Below, in pieces: positions 17,271 through 25,311 of a DNA stretch of 64,000 nucleotides. The translations under genes were made by a program, and so were the position numbers. Position 1 is the first letter of the stretch. The number at the start of each line of letters is the position of its first letter. The notes below the pieces were generated by a model. That model did not search any database. It saw nothing but the letters and a program-made list of their open reading frames with translations, and had not been told where the DNA came from. Source of the DNA: Candidatus Woesearchaeota archaeon (GTDB lineage Archaea > Nanobdellota > Nanobdellia > Woesearchaeales > UBA525); NCBI GenBank assembly GCA_028818155.1, contig JAPPOH010000002.1, forward strand, positions 97,023 through 161,022, in the 5' to 3' direction.

Positions 17271-19067
17271 CTACCGAAGAAGTATTTCCATACGCTTCCC
17301 GAAGAACGATTCTAAACTGCCGAGTAGCGGTGCTGAAATTGGTGCTGCACGAGGCATGTCTTTCGCGAGCACTTTCTCATACTCTTCAAGTGTCGCATCT
17401 TTTGTGCTTTTGAAGCTCCCGTTCTTATTCAGTGTTGCACGAATGATCTGTCTCTCTGGCGCATCAATGTCCATTGTGATGAACGCCTCTTTTTCTAAGA
17501 GGACAACTTCGCCGAGTTTCTCGCCGTGTTTGATTCTGATCCGATGGCTTTCGAACTCTTTTGCCCGAACACGCTGGACGTGTTCAACGAGGAACTTCAC
17601 GAGCTCCCGTGAGTTTTTCCTGATCTCTGCAACCTCTGCTTTGGTAAGCTTGCCCCTGTCATAATCCTTCTTCGCTTTGTGGACTTCTTTCAGGATACGC
17701 AAGTACCGTTCAGGAATCACGCCTTTGTTCACCACTTCTTTCTCGAAGTATTTGACAGAGTCCTCATCAGCAACTTTTTCGATGCCTTCAAGTTTCAGAA
17801 CGTCTCTGATGAGTGTAACAGTGTTCTCGTAAATGTGCACAACACTTTCCTCTTCTTTTCGCTCCTCAATCTTCGTGTACAGTTTGCCCAGTGCTTTCAG
17901 GAATGCTTCTGCTTTTTCCACCATGTCCTGGACTTCATCGCCTTTGATCGATTTTCGCTGGCCGTACTCGAAGTCCTTGTGGACCTTGATCACTTGTTCC
18001 ATGAACTTAATGTGCTTCTCATCGAAGAGTTTCTCTTTCTTGACGAAGAGATCGCGCATGACATTCGGCGTCTCTCTCGGAGCTGGAGGTGGGTGGCCGT
18101 ACAACATGATTGCTGCCTGACTTGGCGTGATCGTTGCGTACCACATATCATCGATAGCGATCGCCTTGAAGGTATTTTTTGCGCGCTCGATCATCTGATC
18201 GCCTGTCGCCTTGTAGAGGTCGATCGCCTCTGAACTTGGACGGATCTTGCCCATCTTCAGGAGCTGCTTCCATGGCATGAAGACCCCTCTGTCGTAGAAA
18301 GGAATCCCATCCCTGAGGAACGTGAAAATAATCGGGTTTGCTTCCTTGATGTTATCCCAGAAGTCTGTGAGAATATAGACTTGGATGGACAGCTTATTCT
18401 GAATACCTGTCATCTGTCCCGCTTGGACAGCCATGTCGTTAATGATCGCTCGGAGTTTATCTTTCAGTTCCACGCGCGTCATTTTCTTGACGTCTGTGTC
18501 ATCAATGACCACGAAGACATCAATATCTGATTTGAGTGTTGCTTTCCCTCTGACTAATGAGCCCGCGAGAACATAACATGCGATGTACTTCTCGAACTTT
18601 TTGAGCGTCATGGATTTGTGAATCTCCGTGATCTTCACCGCGCCGAGGACACCCGTATCATAGATTGGCGCGGAGAGCGCGATTAGCTGTAGGAGATCGT
18701 ACTTCGCATCGTAGCATGATTGCCAGAGCTCTGTGACGAGGAGAATATCGATGAAGAACTCTTTGTCGACACCTTTTGCGACAACGTCGATTGCTTTCGT
18801 GAGTTTATCATGTAGCTCATCTTTCGTCATCTTCATGCTGTCTTCGTCATCGATCAGCACGAGAATGTTTGTTTTGCCTTTTCTGTCTCCTTCCTTCTCT
18901 GGCGGTGTGACCGCGAGGCCCATGATATAACCTTGGAACTTTGCGAGGACTTTTTCCTTGAATTTGTCGAGCTTTGCTCGCTGTTGTTCCATTCGTTGCT
19001 GTGCTTCATCCACCTGTGGTGGTGGCGCGAGCTTTTTGTCAATCGGTTCAGAAGGTTGTTCACCCAT
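17271..19067 (-). CDS. Nucleotidyltransferase protein with duplicated N-terminal fold
   Basis: 598 aa. A coiled N-terminus (20-45) is followed by two related halves: a degenerate first copy (ILVLIDDEDSMKMTKDELHDKL..DILLVTELW) and an active-looking second copy with LAGSLVRGKA (Gly169-Ser170) and SDIDVFVV (Asp181, Asp183), then IDDTDVKKMTRVELKDKL and YILTDFW. The first copy lacks the GS motif. A long helical region (280-480) could be HEPN-like, and a mixed C-terminal domain follows. Related archaeal proteins are usually called nucleotidyltransferases of unknown substrate. TATA CTTTTATAAAC is about 25 nt upstream. Confidence 0.75.
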   Translation of the reverse strand: MGEQPSEPIDKKLAPPPQVDEAQQRMEQQRAKLDKFKEKVLAKFQGYIMGLAVTPPEKEGDRKGKTNILVLIDDEDSMKMTKDELHDKLTKAIDVVAKGVDKEFFIDILLVTELWQSCYDAKYDLLQLIALSAPIYDTGVLGAVKITEIHKSMTLKKFEKYIACYVLAGSLVRGKATLKSDIDVFVVIDDTDVKKMTRVELKDKLRAIINDMAVQAGQMTGIQNKLSIQVYILTDFWDNIKEANPIIFTFLRDGIPFYDRGVFMPWKQLLKMGKIRPSSEAIDLYKATGDQMIERAKNTFKAIAIDDMWYATITPSQAAIMLYGHPPPAPRETPNVMRDLFVKKEKLFDEKHIKFMEQVIKVHKDFEYGQRKSIKGDEVQDMVEKAEAFLKALGKLYTKIEERKEEESVVHIYENTVTLIRDVLKLEGIEKVADEDSVKYFEKEVVNKGVIPERYLRILKEVHKAKKDYDRGKLTKAEVAEIRKNSRELVKFLVEHVQRVRAKEFESHRIRIKHGEKLGEVVLLEKEAFITMDIDAPERQIIRATLNKNGSFKSTKDATLEEYEKVLAKDMPRAAPISAPLLGSLESFFGKRMEILLR

Positions 19068-19120
19068 ACACGCTAGTGGACGGGAAGCTGTTTATAAAAG
19101 TTTTGACGGGGTTCAGCGGC

Positions 19121-20065
19121 TTACTTTGGTTTGGCTGCTTTCATTTTTGCTTTGTAGGCAGCCATACTGCGAACTTTTGGTCCCCTCGTCACGTACGCGC
19201 CGTTTCCTGACTGACGAATTTGTTCTACTGTGGCACCCGCGCGAATAATTTGATCATACATTGCGTGTGCAGCTTCGTGATCATTCAGATTTTCCACTAT
19301 CCTCGCATCGGTCTTCCCCAATTTTTCTGCCAAATCGTTGGTGAGCCTGTTCATGTATTCAGTTAATTCTAGATTTTTACTCGTCAACCCATGTGAAATG
19401 CCGACGAGGTGTTCTCGTTGTGCGGTAAGCGCCCCACTCTTTTTTGCGACCTCGCCTGCTGCTTCGTACAACAACGTGCCTTCGTTTTTTATTGCTTGGT
19501 ACACATTTCCGCTTTGCATGATCGCTTGGAATAGCTTTCCGTACTCTATGCCTGTTACTTTCTGAACTCGCTCCTTCAACTCCTGCTGGCGTTTTACCTT
19601 GTTCCGCTCAGGCACTTTTCCATCTACCTTGCTTTCCTCACCATCAACGAGCTCCCGAGCCCTGCCTGGGCTCGTGCCTTGTGAAACCTCATACCGAACG
19701 AGTGCACCGAGATAACCATCGATAATTTCTCGTAGTTTTTCTTCCGGCACATCTGCGAGGTTTCCTGAAAGCCCATGTTTCACTTCGTATGCCTTTATGT
19801 TCTGCTCAATCGCTGCCCGGCTATTACCAAGTTCTGTAGTCAGCAGGTCAGCTCCTTCCGTATCGGCAAAGTGAATCAGATTGCGAACGTACGCCACTTG
19901 GTCCTCTGGCGACATATCCTTGATAACATCCATGACATCGTCATGGTACCCAATGTCCTCCATTTTTTTCTGAATTGGACCGAGTCGTGCTTCGAGATCT
20001 TCAGGACCGTCGATTGACATCGACAGGTCTTTCTTTAGCTTCTTAGCTCTGCTACCGTCACTCAT
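19121..20065 (-). CDS. Helical orphan protein
   Basis: 314 aa from the ATG at 20065, almost entirely charged helix with no signal peptide or membrane span. A short GGx-like region (GLSGNLADVPEEKL) and a Gly-rich C-terminus (SGNGAYVTRGPK) interrupt it. A GTG 12 bases upstream is in frame, but TTTATAAC centred 28 nt before 20065 and the purine-rich GAGAGGG favour 20065. I do not recognise a family. Confidence 0.6.
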   Translation of the reverse strand: MSDGSRAKKLKKDLSMSIDGPEDLEARLGPIQKKMEDIGYHDDVMDVIKDMSPEDQVAYVRNLIHFADTEGADLLTTELGNSRAAIEQNIKAYEVKHGLSGNLADVPEEKLREIIDGYLGALVRYEVSQGTSPGRARELVDGEESKVDGKVPERNKVKRQQELKERVQKVTGIEYGKLFQAIMQSGNVYQAIKNEGTLLYEAAGEVAKKSGALTAQREHLVGISHGLTSKNLELTEYMNRLTNDLAEKLGKTDARIVENLNDHEAAHAMYDQIIRAGATVEQIRQSGNGAYVTRGPKVRSMAAYKAKMKAAKPK

Positions 20066-20143
20066 ACACCCTCTCACTACCGTCGACAGTTATAAACGTT
20101 TCGCTCCCGAAATGCTTTTAAAGGAGTGGCTGCTTCAAGCTGT

Positions 20144-20308
20144 ATGGCAAAATTTCCTGAAGCGGACGCTCGACTGATGAAGAACATCTTCGTCGACAAA
20201 AAGACGAAAAAGAAAATTCGTGCGCACCCGCTCAAAGTGATTCTTGGAAAGGTAAAAGGCCGTGGTCCTGGTGGCACGAAAAAACTGCGACCAAAGCGAA
20301 AGAAATGA
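20144..20308 (+). CDS. rpl40e: Ribosomal protein L40e without its zinc cysteines
   Basis: 54 aa. MAKFPEADARLMKNIFV at the start and KKLRPKRKK at the end are the family termini. In typical archaeal L40e two CxxC knuckles bind zinc; here the corresponding positions read VDKKTKK and KGRGPGG, with no cysteine anywhere in the mature protein. TATA CTTTTAAAG is 25 nt before 20144, so the in-frame ATG 18 bases upstream (MAASSC) is not the start. It overlaps the next gene by 4 bp and they are probably co-transcribed. Product identification is firm; loss of metal is read directly from the sequence. Confidence 0.85.
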   Translation: MAKFPEADARLMKNIFVDKKTKKKIRAHPLKVILGKVKGRGPGGTKKLRPKRKK

Positions 20309-20697
20309 CACTACGCGAACCTGAGTCGATGGATGAATGTCTGTACTTTACGCGCAGGAAACTCGAGAATGATGGCTGGGCGCGCGCATGGGTTTATCGA
20401 CCATTGAGTCCCGATGGCAATCCGCTCGGGAAGCCGAAGGATCCGAAGACAGGCAAAGTCAAAATTCGATCGAAAGTGTATGTTGACCACGAGACCGGCT
20501 ACGAAGTCAGTGCTGATGAGCTGGATCTTAATGTGGAGATCAAGTACAAGTCACCCTTCACCGGCGAGGAAGGCGAGACGACCGTGCCCTTCAAGTGGAA
20601 GACATACCAAGGTGTGAAGTCCATCGTGTTCTTGGATAGTGATGGGAATAAGATCGCCCTCACGAAGAAGATGAGTGCGCCGAAGAAGAAGAAGTAG
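20305..20697 (+). CDS. Conserved archaeal protein with lost zinc knuckles
   Basis: 130 aa. MDECLYFTRRKLENDGWARAW near the start and KIALTKKMSAPKKKK at the end match, from memory, a short protein often next to L40e-type genes in DPANN archaea that normally carries several CPxCG knuckles. Here the knuckle-like turns contain Asp/Ser/Gly instead: LSPDGN, VDHETGYEV, KSPFTGEEGE and FLDSDGNK. Only one Cys remains (residue 12). It is translationally coupled to L40e (4-bp overlap), which suggests a ribosome-associated role. Family assignment is inference and needs a profile search. Confidence 0.65.
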   Translation: MTLREPESMDECLYFTRRKLENDGWARAWVYRPLSPDGNPLGKPKDPKTGKVKIRSKVYVDHETGYEVSADELDLNVEIKYKSPFTGEEGETTVPFKWKTYQGVKSIVFLDSDGNKIALTKKMSAPKKKK

Positions 20698-21378
20698 TTA
20701 CCACACGTCGTGTGCTTCTGCCCGCATTGCTGCGAGATCGACCAAAATAGGGTGGCTGTTCCCGTTTTCGTTCCATGTGCCAACGTAGAGGCCATGCTGG
20801 TTTGCGACGCCGACGTCATAGCGCTCGTCGCCAGTAATCGTCACACGATCGCTTGCAGGGGAGAATTGGAAGAGGTACTTCCCGCTCCTGTAGAGAAAGA
20901 ACCCTTCGTACTGCACCGTGTCTGCGAGGTGCACAGAGATCGGGGTTGTTGCACCCTTGTAAACGAGAACGCGCTCGGCACCGTAGACATCCACGCGGAC
21001 TGTTTGGCCGTTGCGCTCGAATGTTGCTGCGAGGCCGTCATCCGTTGCTGTGAGGACCACTTCCTCCGTCTTGCCGTTCGAGTGGAGTGTGAGGAGTTTT
21101 CCGTAGTAGTCGACGACGAACTGCAAGCTATACGCTGGCGTGTTCAAGACGCCGTGCATACGCTCTTTTTTGTTGAGTTCAATGCCTGCGACGCCGACGA
21201 ATGAGTCGCTCGCTTTGCCACGGAGAAGTGCATCTGCGTTCCCGTTACGATCGCCCGAGACTGAGAACTCGTCATCTTCGTGTACAACGACTGCAAATGT
21301 GCCAACGATGAGGACGATTGCGATGATGCCCACGAATGGAATTCTCGTACGCTGCTCTAACCACCCGTCTTTCGCCAT
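20698..21378 (-). CDS. Membrane-anchored orphan protein
   Basis: 226 aa from the ATG at 21378. A short basic N-terminus precedes one hydrophobic helix (about 14-32, FVGIIAIVLIVGTFAVVV); the rest should lie outside the cell. The external part is rich in beta-strand-like alternation (RVDVYGAERVLVYKG, YLFQFSPASDRVTITG), and GNADALLRGKA near the membrane is linker-like. The open frame continues 22 codons upstream, but TTTAAAAAC about 25 nt before 21378 indicates the shorter start. Convergent to the L40e operon. No function recognised. Confidence 0.6.
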   Translation of the reverse strand: MAKDGWLEQRTRIPFVGIIAIVLIVGTFAVVVHEDDEFSVSGDRNGNADALLRGKASDSFVGVAGIELNKKERMHGVLNTPAYSLQFVVDYYGKLLTLHSNGKTEEVVLTATDDGLAATFERNGQTVRVDVYGAERVLVYKGATTPISVHLADTVQYEGFFLYRSGKYLFQFSPASDRVTITGDERYDVGVANQHGLYVGTWNENGNSHPILVDLAAMRAEAHDVW

Positions 21379-21500
21379 GCGATATTTTCTGGAAGAGCTG
21401 TTTTTAAACGTTTGGATCATGAAGCTGATCTTGTTTTTGGACATGATGCGCGTAGCTACCTACACAAGATCAGTCTATTTCTTCACAACCCACCACCAAA

Positions 21501-21541
21501 ACCTTTATATACAACTTATACCAGTATACACATTTGTATAC
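21501..21541 (+). promoter_or_regulatory. TATA box with paired GTATAC operator-like sites
   Basis: ACCTTTATATAC at 21501-21512 is a strong TATA-like element. Two copies of the palindrome GTATAC (21524-21529 and 21536-21541) lie just downstream, where a repressor would overlap the transcription start. Transcription from here would run through the structured element at 21571-21628 toward the winged-helix gene at 21784. Confidence 0.45.
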
Positions 21542-21570
21542 CTTTACGCTTAAACACGTGAGCATTGGAA

Positions 21571-21628
21571 GGTTGCGCCTGGGACAGCTTTGCGACAACA
21601 CTCAGAATACGGGTTGTCCCTCCGCGCG
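21571..21628 (+). ncRNA. Structured intergenic element, candidate ncRNA or leader
   Basis: A GC-rich island inside an AT-rich 340-bp spacer. GCGC (21575-21578) and GGGACA (21581-21586) pair with TGTCCC (21615-21620) and GCGC (21624-21627) around a 28-nt loop, leaving a small internal loop between the two helices. An alternative pairing GACAAC/GTTGTC shares bases with it. Strand is assumed from the upstream TATA box. It is not a tRNA and no C/D boxes were found. Confidence 0.35.
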
Positions 21629-21783
21629 CCACTTATTTCTGCAAGGTAGGAACAACAACCTTATATAGCACATCAGACGCCCACTACATATACCGAGTTC
21701 TTTTTGAAAACAACTTTCGAAAAATATATAAAGCAACATAGTTTTTCCATCATAACGGTTCGAACGTATTGTTTGGAGTTATA

Positions 21784-22059
21784 ATGGGGATACGAAACAA
21801 AAAAATCTTTGGTGTGTTTTTTCGCGAGAAGCCAGCGATGATGCTTGTCACATTACTCAACTCACAAACAGAACAATACGCGTCTTCATTAGCGAAGATC
21901 GTTGATTGCACGTACAGCCACATCGTCAAAATTCTGAATGAAATGCAGAAAGCGGATTTGATTTCCTTTCAAAAAGAAGGCAGATTAAAAGTTCTTAAGT
22001 TAACGAAGAAAGGCGAAGACGTCGCGAAGTCCATCGACAAAGTACGGACGGCGTTGTAA
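21784..22059 (+). CDS. MarR-like winged-helix regulator
   Basis: 91 aa from the ATG at 21784. YASSLAKIVDCTYSHIVKILNEMQKADLISF is a helix-turn-helix of the MarR/PadR kind and RLKVLKLTKKGEDVAK is the wing and exit helix. A TTG 15 bases upstream is in frame, but a GGAG five bases before the ATG and a TATA box (AAATATATAAAG, 21722-21732) support 21784. It may recognise the GTATAC sites in its own upstream region; that is inference. Confidence 0.78.
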   Translation: MGIRNKKIFGVFFREKPAMMLVTLLNSQTEQYASSLAKIVDCTYSHIVKILNEMQKADLISFQKEGRLKVLKLTKKGEDVAKSIDKVRTAL

Positions 22060-22062
22060 CCC

Positions 22063-22599
22063 TTATTTCGGATCCGGAGTCGTTAGTTCTAGACGGCGCA
22101 TGAACTTATAGCCATCTCTTAAGTACCGTTCTGTGCACTGCCCAAGCACCCCTCCTCCAATGAACGTATCACGCACCCCATCATAGATGCTGGCAGAGTC
22201 TCGTTCAACAACACCGTTGACTAGTTTTGTGATTCCGTACACTAGAACTACACCACCCGCCATATAGGCAGCAGGAGGAAGAACCCTAGATACAAGTTCC
22301 GGGTCATCGTAGTGTTCAAGATTATGCTCAAGATTATGCGATTCAAATCGAGTTTTGTGAACCGCTATCAACCCCAGAAGAAGCATAGCAAGTCCTCCAA
22401 ATGCAGGATTGCTTCTGGAGAGCAATGCACCACCTGCGAACATAGCAACGAAGGAAGAAGTCCCAATGCTCTTCACCACAACATCTCTTCGTTTATCAGA
22501 GATGCCGCTCGCTACCTTTCCATGCGCTGCGAGCAGTGACGCCTCAAGAGACATCGTTTTCTCGAGACAATAGGAGCGTAACTCATCCATTGATCGCAT
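22063..22599 (-). CDS. Orphan membrane protein
   Basis: 178 aa. A cytoplasmic N-terminus (1-42) precedes two close hydrophobic helices (45-62, 66-82), a charged His/Glu-rich loop (HNLEHNLEHYDD), a third helix (108-128) and a short fourth. The C-terminal third is amphipathic. The stop is 3 bp from the stop of the convergent winged-helix gene. Function unknown; the repeated HNLE in the loop is notable but has no known meaning. Confidence 0.6.
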   Translation of the reverse strand: MRSMDELRSYCLEKTMSLEASLLAAHGKVASGISDKRRDVVVKSIGTSSFVAMFAGGALLSRSNPAFGGLAMLLLGLIAVHKTRFESHNLEHNLEHYDDPELVSRVLPPAAYMAGGVVLVYGITKLVNGVVERDSASIYDGVRDTFIGGGVLGQCTERYLRDGYKFMRRLELTTPDPK

Positions 22600-22629
22600 A
22601 CTGCCGGAAAGCGTAGAGAAAATATAAAG

Positions 22630-23559
22630 CTACGCAGCCTTCTCAAGCTTCTTCTTGATTTTCTTGATCTCTTTCTCAAGGTCAAGCTCAGAAAGCAACT
22701 CTTTGTACCGGTTCCTGATAGTAACTTCAGTTACACCAGCAACATCTGCCACTTCCCGCTGCGTCCGCTTCTCATTATTAATGAGCGCAGCAACATACAA
22801 CGCAGCAGCCGCAATGCCCGTCGGACCACGGCCAGATGTTAACTCAATATCCTGCGCGCTTTCAATAATCTCAACAGACTTACTCTGTGTTTCCGGTGTT
22901 AAGTTCAGTGCTGAAGCAAACCGTGCAATGTAATCCGCAGGGTTACTCGGCAAAATCTTAATCCCAAGTTCCCGAGTGATGAACCGGTACGTCCTGCCAA
23001 TTTCCTTCTTCTCAATACCTGAAGCTTCAGACAACTCATCTAACGTCCGAGGCACATCATGACGACGACATGCAGCGTACAGCGCGCCCGCCACGACAGA
23101 TTCCATGCTCCTGCCACGAACAAGCCCTTTCTGAACAGCAAGTGTATAGACACGAGATGCTTCCTCTTCAACAGAGCGAGGGAGTTTCAGATAACTGGAA
23201 ACTCTCTTCAATTCAGCAAGCGCTAATTTCAGGTTGCGCTCGATTGCTGTTGAAATCCTTTGCTGCCACTTTCGCAACCTGAAGAACTTGTTCTTATCGC
23301 GAACACCTAATGAGTATAAATCACCCTTCCGCCCAACGTCAGTGCCCAGCCCCTGGTCAAACTGCGTGTACGACATGGGTGCTCCTGTACGACGTTTTCG
23401 AGCTGCTGCTTCCGCATCGAACTCACGCCATTCCTGGTCAAAGTCAACGAGTTTATCCTCGAGTACTAAGCCACAGTCGCGGCACACAATCTCACCACGT
23501 TCACTGTTGTGCCAAAGGTTATTACTTCCACATTCTGGGCATTTTTTGATAAACGACAT
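22630..23559 (-). CDS. tfb: Transcription initiation factor TFB
   Basis: 309 aa. The zinc ribbon [16 protein letters not shown] (residues 6-30), the B-finger/linker with [10 protein letters not shown], and two cyclin repeats (about 115-205 and 210-300, the second with [13 protein letters not shown] and a recognition helix [20 protein letters not shown]) define TFB/TFIIB. It bridges TBP-DNA and RNA polymerase. The open frame continues 49 codons upstream, but GGGGGGAG three bases before the ATG at 23559 and TATA TTTTTAAG fix this start. It is the only TFB in the window. Confidence 0.95.
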   Translation of the reverse strand: MSFIKKCPECGSNNLWHNSERGEIVCRDCGLVLEDKLVDFDQEWREFDAEAAARKRRTGAPMSYTQFDQGLGTDVGRKGDLYSLGVRDKNKFFRLRKWQQRISTAIERNLKLALAELKRVSSYLKLPRSVEEEASRVYTLAVQKGLVRGRSMESVVAGALYAACRRHDVPRTLDELSEASGIEKKEIGRTYRFITRELGIKILPSNPADYIARFASALNLTPETQSKSVEIIESAQDIELTSGRGPTGIAAAALYVAALINNEKRTQREVADVAGVTEVTIRNRYKELLSELDLEKEIKKIKKKLEKAA

Positions 23560-23720
23560 ATACTCCCCCCTTGTCGCATGAGCGCTAGTCTTAAAAAGGG
23601 TCTCTTCAAGTTGTTTATATATCTTTCGGTTTTTCTCGCCTTGTGTAGACGAGAACCGCGGAAAAACGCTGTCACGTGCAGAATCTTTATAAACTGGGCT
23701 GCTCATAAAAAACTATCGCA

Positions 23721-24185
23721 ATGAAGCGGGGTAGTAAGGTGAGGACAGAGAAAGGACAAGCGTGGTCGATGGATCTCGTTATAGGTGTGCTTATTTTTCT
23801 CCTCGCAGTGGGTGTCATTTACACCGTGCTCGTGGACTTTCAATCAAGTAAGAATGCTGACGTCTTCCAGTTTGAATCGGAGATTATCGCGAAAGTGATC
23901 GTGGATGAGCCGAGCCTGCAGGTTGCCCCCGATAACGAGCTTGACATGGACGTCCTCGTCGATATCGCGAATGGTGATAAAGGGAACTACGATACGTTGA
24001 AGCAGGGGTTCGGCATCGAGAACGAGTTTTGCATCTTTCTCCAAGACGAAGAGGGTAATCTCGTCTACATCTACGACGGCACAGACAAGTTCGCGGGCAT
24101 CGGCTCCGGCGATGGCGAGATGAATTTAACAGACGAAAACATCCCGTGCGGTGTACCCTGCCAAACAGGCGAATGTGGGAGCTAG
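23721..24185 (+). CDS. Type IV pilin-like secreted protein
   Basis: 154 aa. The N-terminus KVRTEKGQAWSMDLVIGVLIF followed by a 20-residue hydrophobic stretch resembles archaeal pilin/archaellin-type signal sequences, where a peptidase cuts before Q/A and leaves the hydrophobic helix for assembly. The mature part is acidic (NELDMDVLVDIANGDKG) and ends in a Cys pair loop (CGVPCQTGEC). It is directly followed (no gap) by a small membrane-protein gene, so they are one operon. No prepilin peptidase or ATPase is in the window. Confidence 0.65.
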   Translation: MKRGSKVRTEKGQAWSMDLVIGVLIFLLAVGVIYTVLVDFQSSKNADVFQFESEIIAKVIVDEPSLQVAPDNELDMDVLVDIANGDKGNYDTLKQGFGIENEFCIFLQDEEGNLVYIYDGTDKFAGIGSGDGEMNLTDENIPCGVPCQTGECGS

Positions 24186-24584
24186 ATGTTCGTCATTCTC
24201 CTCGTGCTCTACTGTGTGTTCTTTCTTGGCCACATCTTGCAGCAACACGTGCCTGATGAAGTGCAGCCCGCACAGAAATATTTAGTGCTGGCAGCAGATG
24301 TACTCCTGCTCGTCGTGCTTGGACTCGCACTCCACATGCACAACCACATCTATGCTGCGTTCATCGTCCCTGTGATCCTGATCTGTGTGCGGTATTGGCT
24401 CTCCTACGACTGGGTGTACGCCCCACTCTCAGGCATTGCGCTCGCGACAGAAGCAACCCCGGTTCTTTTGCTCTGTCTCATTCTGAATTACCTCGTTGGC
24501 ATGCTCGAAGGGGATCGTATGGCACTCTTCTCCAGGACGATCGCACAGCCAGTTATTGCTGGAACGCTTGTGGTGTTGCTGTAA
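24186..24584 (+). CDS. Small polytopic membrane protein
   Basis: 132 aa, four or five membrane helices (3-20, 32-50, 53-72, 80-100, 112-130). His and Tyr cluster in the loop HMHNHIYAAFI. Its ATG follows the pilin-like gene stop directly. Co-expression with a pilin-like protein could mean a surface-assembly partner, but nothing in the sequence shows this. The 3' end overlaps the convergent GDPD-like gene by 32 bp. Confidence 0.6.
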   Translation: MFVILLVLYCVFFLGHILQQHVPDEVQPAQKYLVLAADVLLLVVLGLALHMHNHIYAAFIVPVILICVRYWLSYDWVYAPLSGIALATEATPVLLLCLILNYLVGMLEGDRMALFSRTIAQPVIAGTLVVLL

Positions 24585-25311
24585 CAATCCCATCCACACC
24601 TCTTCTTCGGAGTAAGCCTGCAGAGAGTTTTGTATCGACAAGAAATGCGATGAGCTGCACACCCTTCGCGTGGGCGCGTTCCACCAGTTTACTTGAGCAA
24701 AAGAGACCGTGCACGAACGCGGTGTGAATGGGGATGTTGGGCATATCTAACAAGTACTCATGCTGCACCTTTCCAAAGTGGAGGCCCGCGTCAAACCGTT
24801 CCATCGGGTCATACTGGAGGCGCATGCCTTTCTGTGACGTCTTGTGCACATCAGGAAGTGCCGTGCGCATGGGGGCGTACGCGATGCCAAGACGTGTTGC
24901 TGGCGAGATCGCATGAAAGCGTTCCAGAAACTGTGTGTCCCACGCGACGATCACACAGTCGTGTGCGAGGCGCGCGAGCGCTCGTTCCTCGCCTACATCT
25001 TTCATCGTGAGCATGACCTGTTTGTTTGGCGCGAGCGCGCTCGTGAGTGCAAGGACTGCGTCAAGTGCGAGTACCTCTTGCTGGAGGGCAGTGAACACAC
25101 GGGTATGTATGCGGTGCGCAAGGAGCTGCGTATCCTGTAGTGGCACGACCCACTTGCCATCTTTTGTGAGCCTGCAATCGAAGACCATGCCGTCAACAGC
25201 TGCTGCACATGCAGCGCGGAGCGCACGAACGCCGTCACCGAAGCCGCGACAATTGTATGAGAAGATCTTAAAACGTGTGTTGTTTTTGGGCAAAGTCCAC
25301 CACCTTTCCAT
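24553..25311 (-). CDS. Degenerate glycerophosphodiester phosphodiesterase-like protein
   Basis: About 252 aa from the ATG at 25311. The frame FSYNCRGFGDGVRALRAACAAAVDGMVF, LTKDGKWVVPLQDTQ and the C-terminal KGVQLIAFLVDTK..RRRGVDGIVTATP follow the order of GDPD TIM barrels. The usual catalytic HRG, ExD and HD motifs read NCR, FDC and QD here, so metal-dependent phosphodiesterase activity is doubtful. The start is uncertain: a TTG at 25293 is also possible. It overlaps the end of the kinase-MGMT gene by 44 bp and is the last gene of a four-gene operon. Confidence 0.6.
   Translation of the reverse strand: MERWWTLPKNNTRFKIFSYNCRGFGDGVRALRAACAAAVDGMVFDCRLTKDGKWVVPLQDTQLLAHRIHTRVFTALQQEVLALDAVLALTSALAPNKQVMLTMKDVGEERALARLAHDCVIVAWDTQFLERFHAISPATRLGIAYAPMRTALPDVHKTSQKGMRLQYDPMERFDAGLHFGKVQHEYLLDMPNIPIHTAFVHGLFCSSKLVERAHAKGVQLIAFLVDTKLSAGLLRRRGVDGIVTATPQAFQQ

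Noticed and set aside
17679..18233. 184-aa plus-strand ORF inside the nucleotidyltransferase gene
   Set aside because: Phe/Leu/His-rich shadow of a Lys/Glu-rich coding strand.
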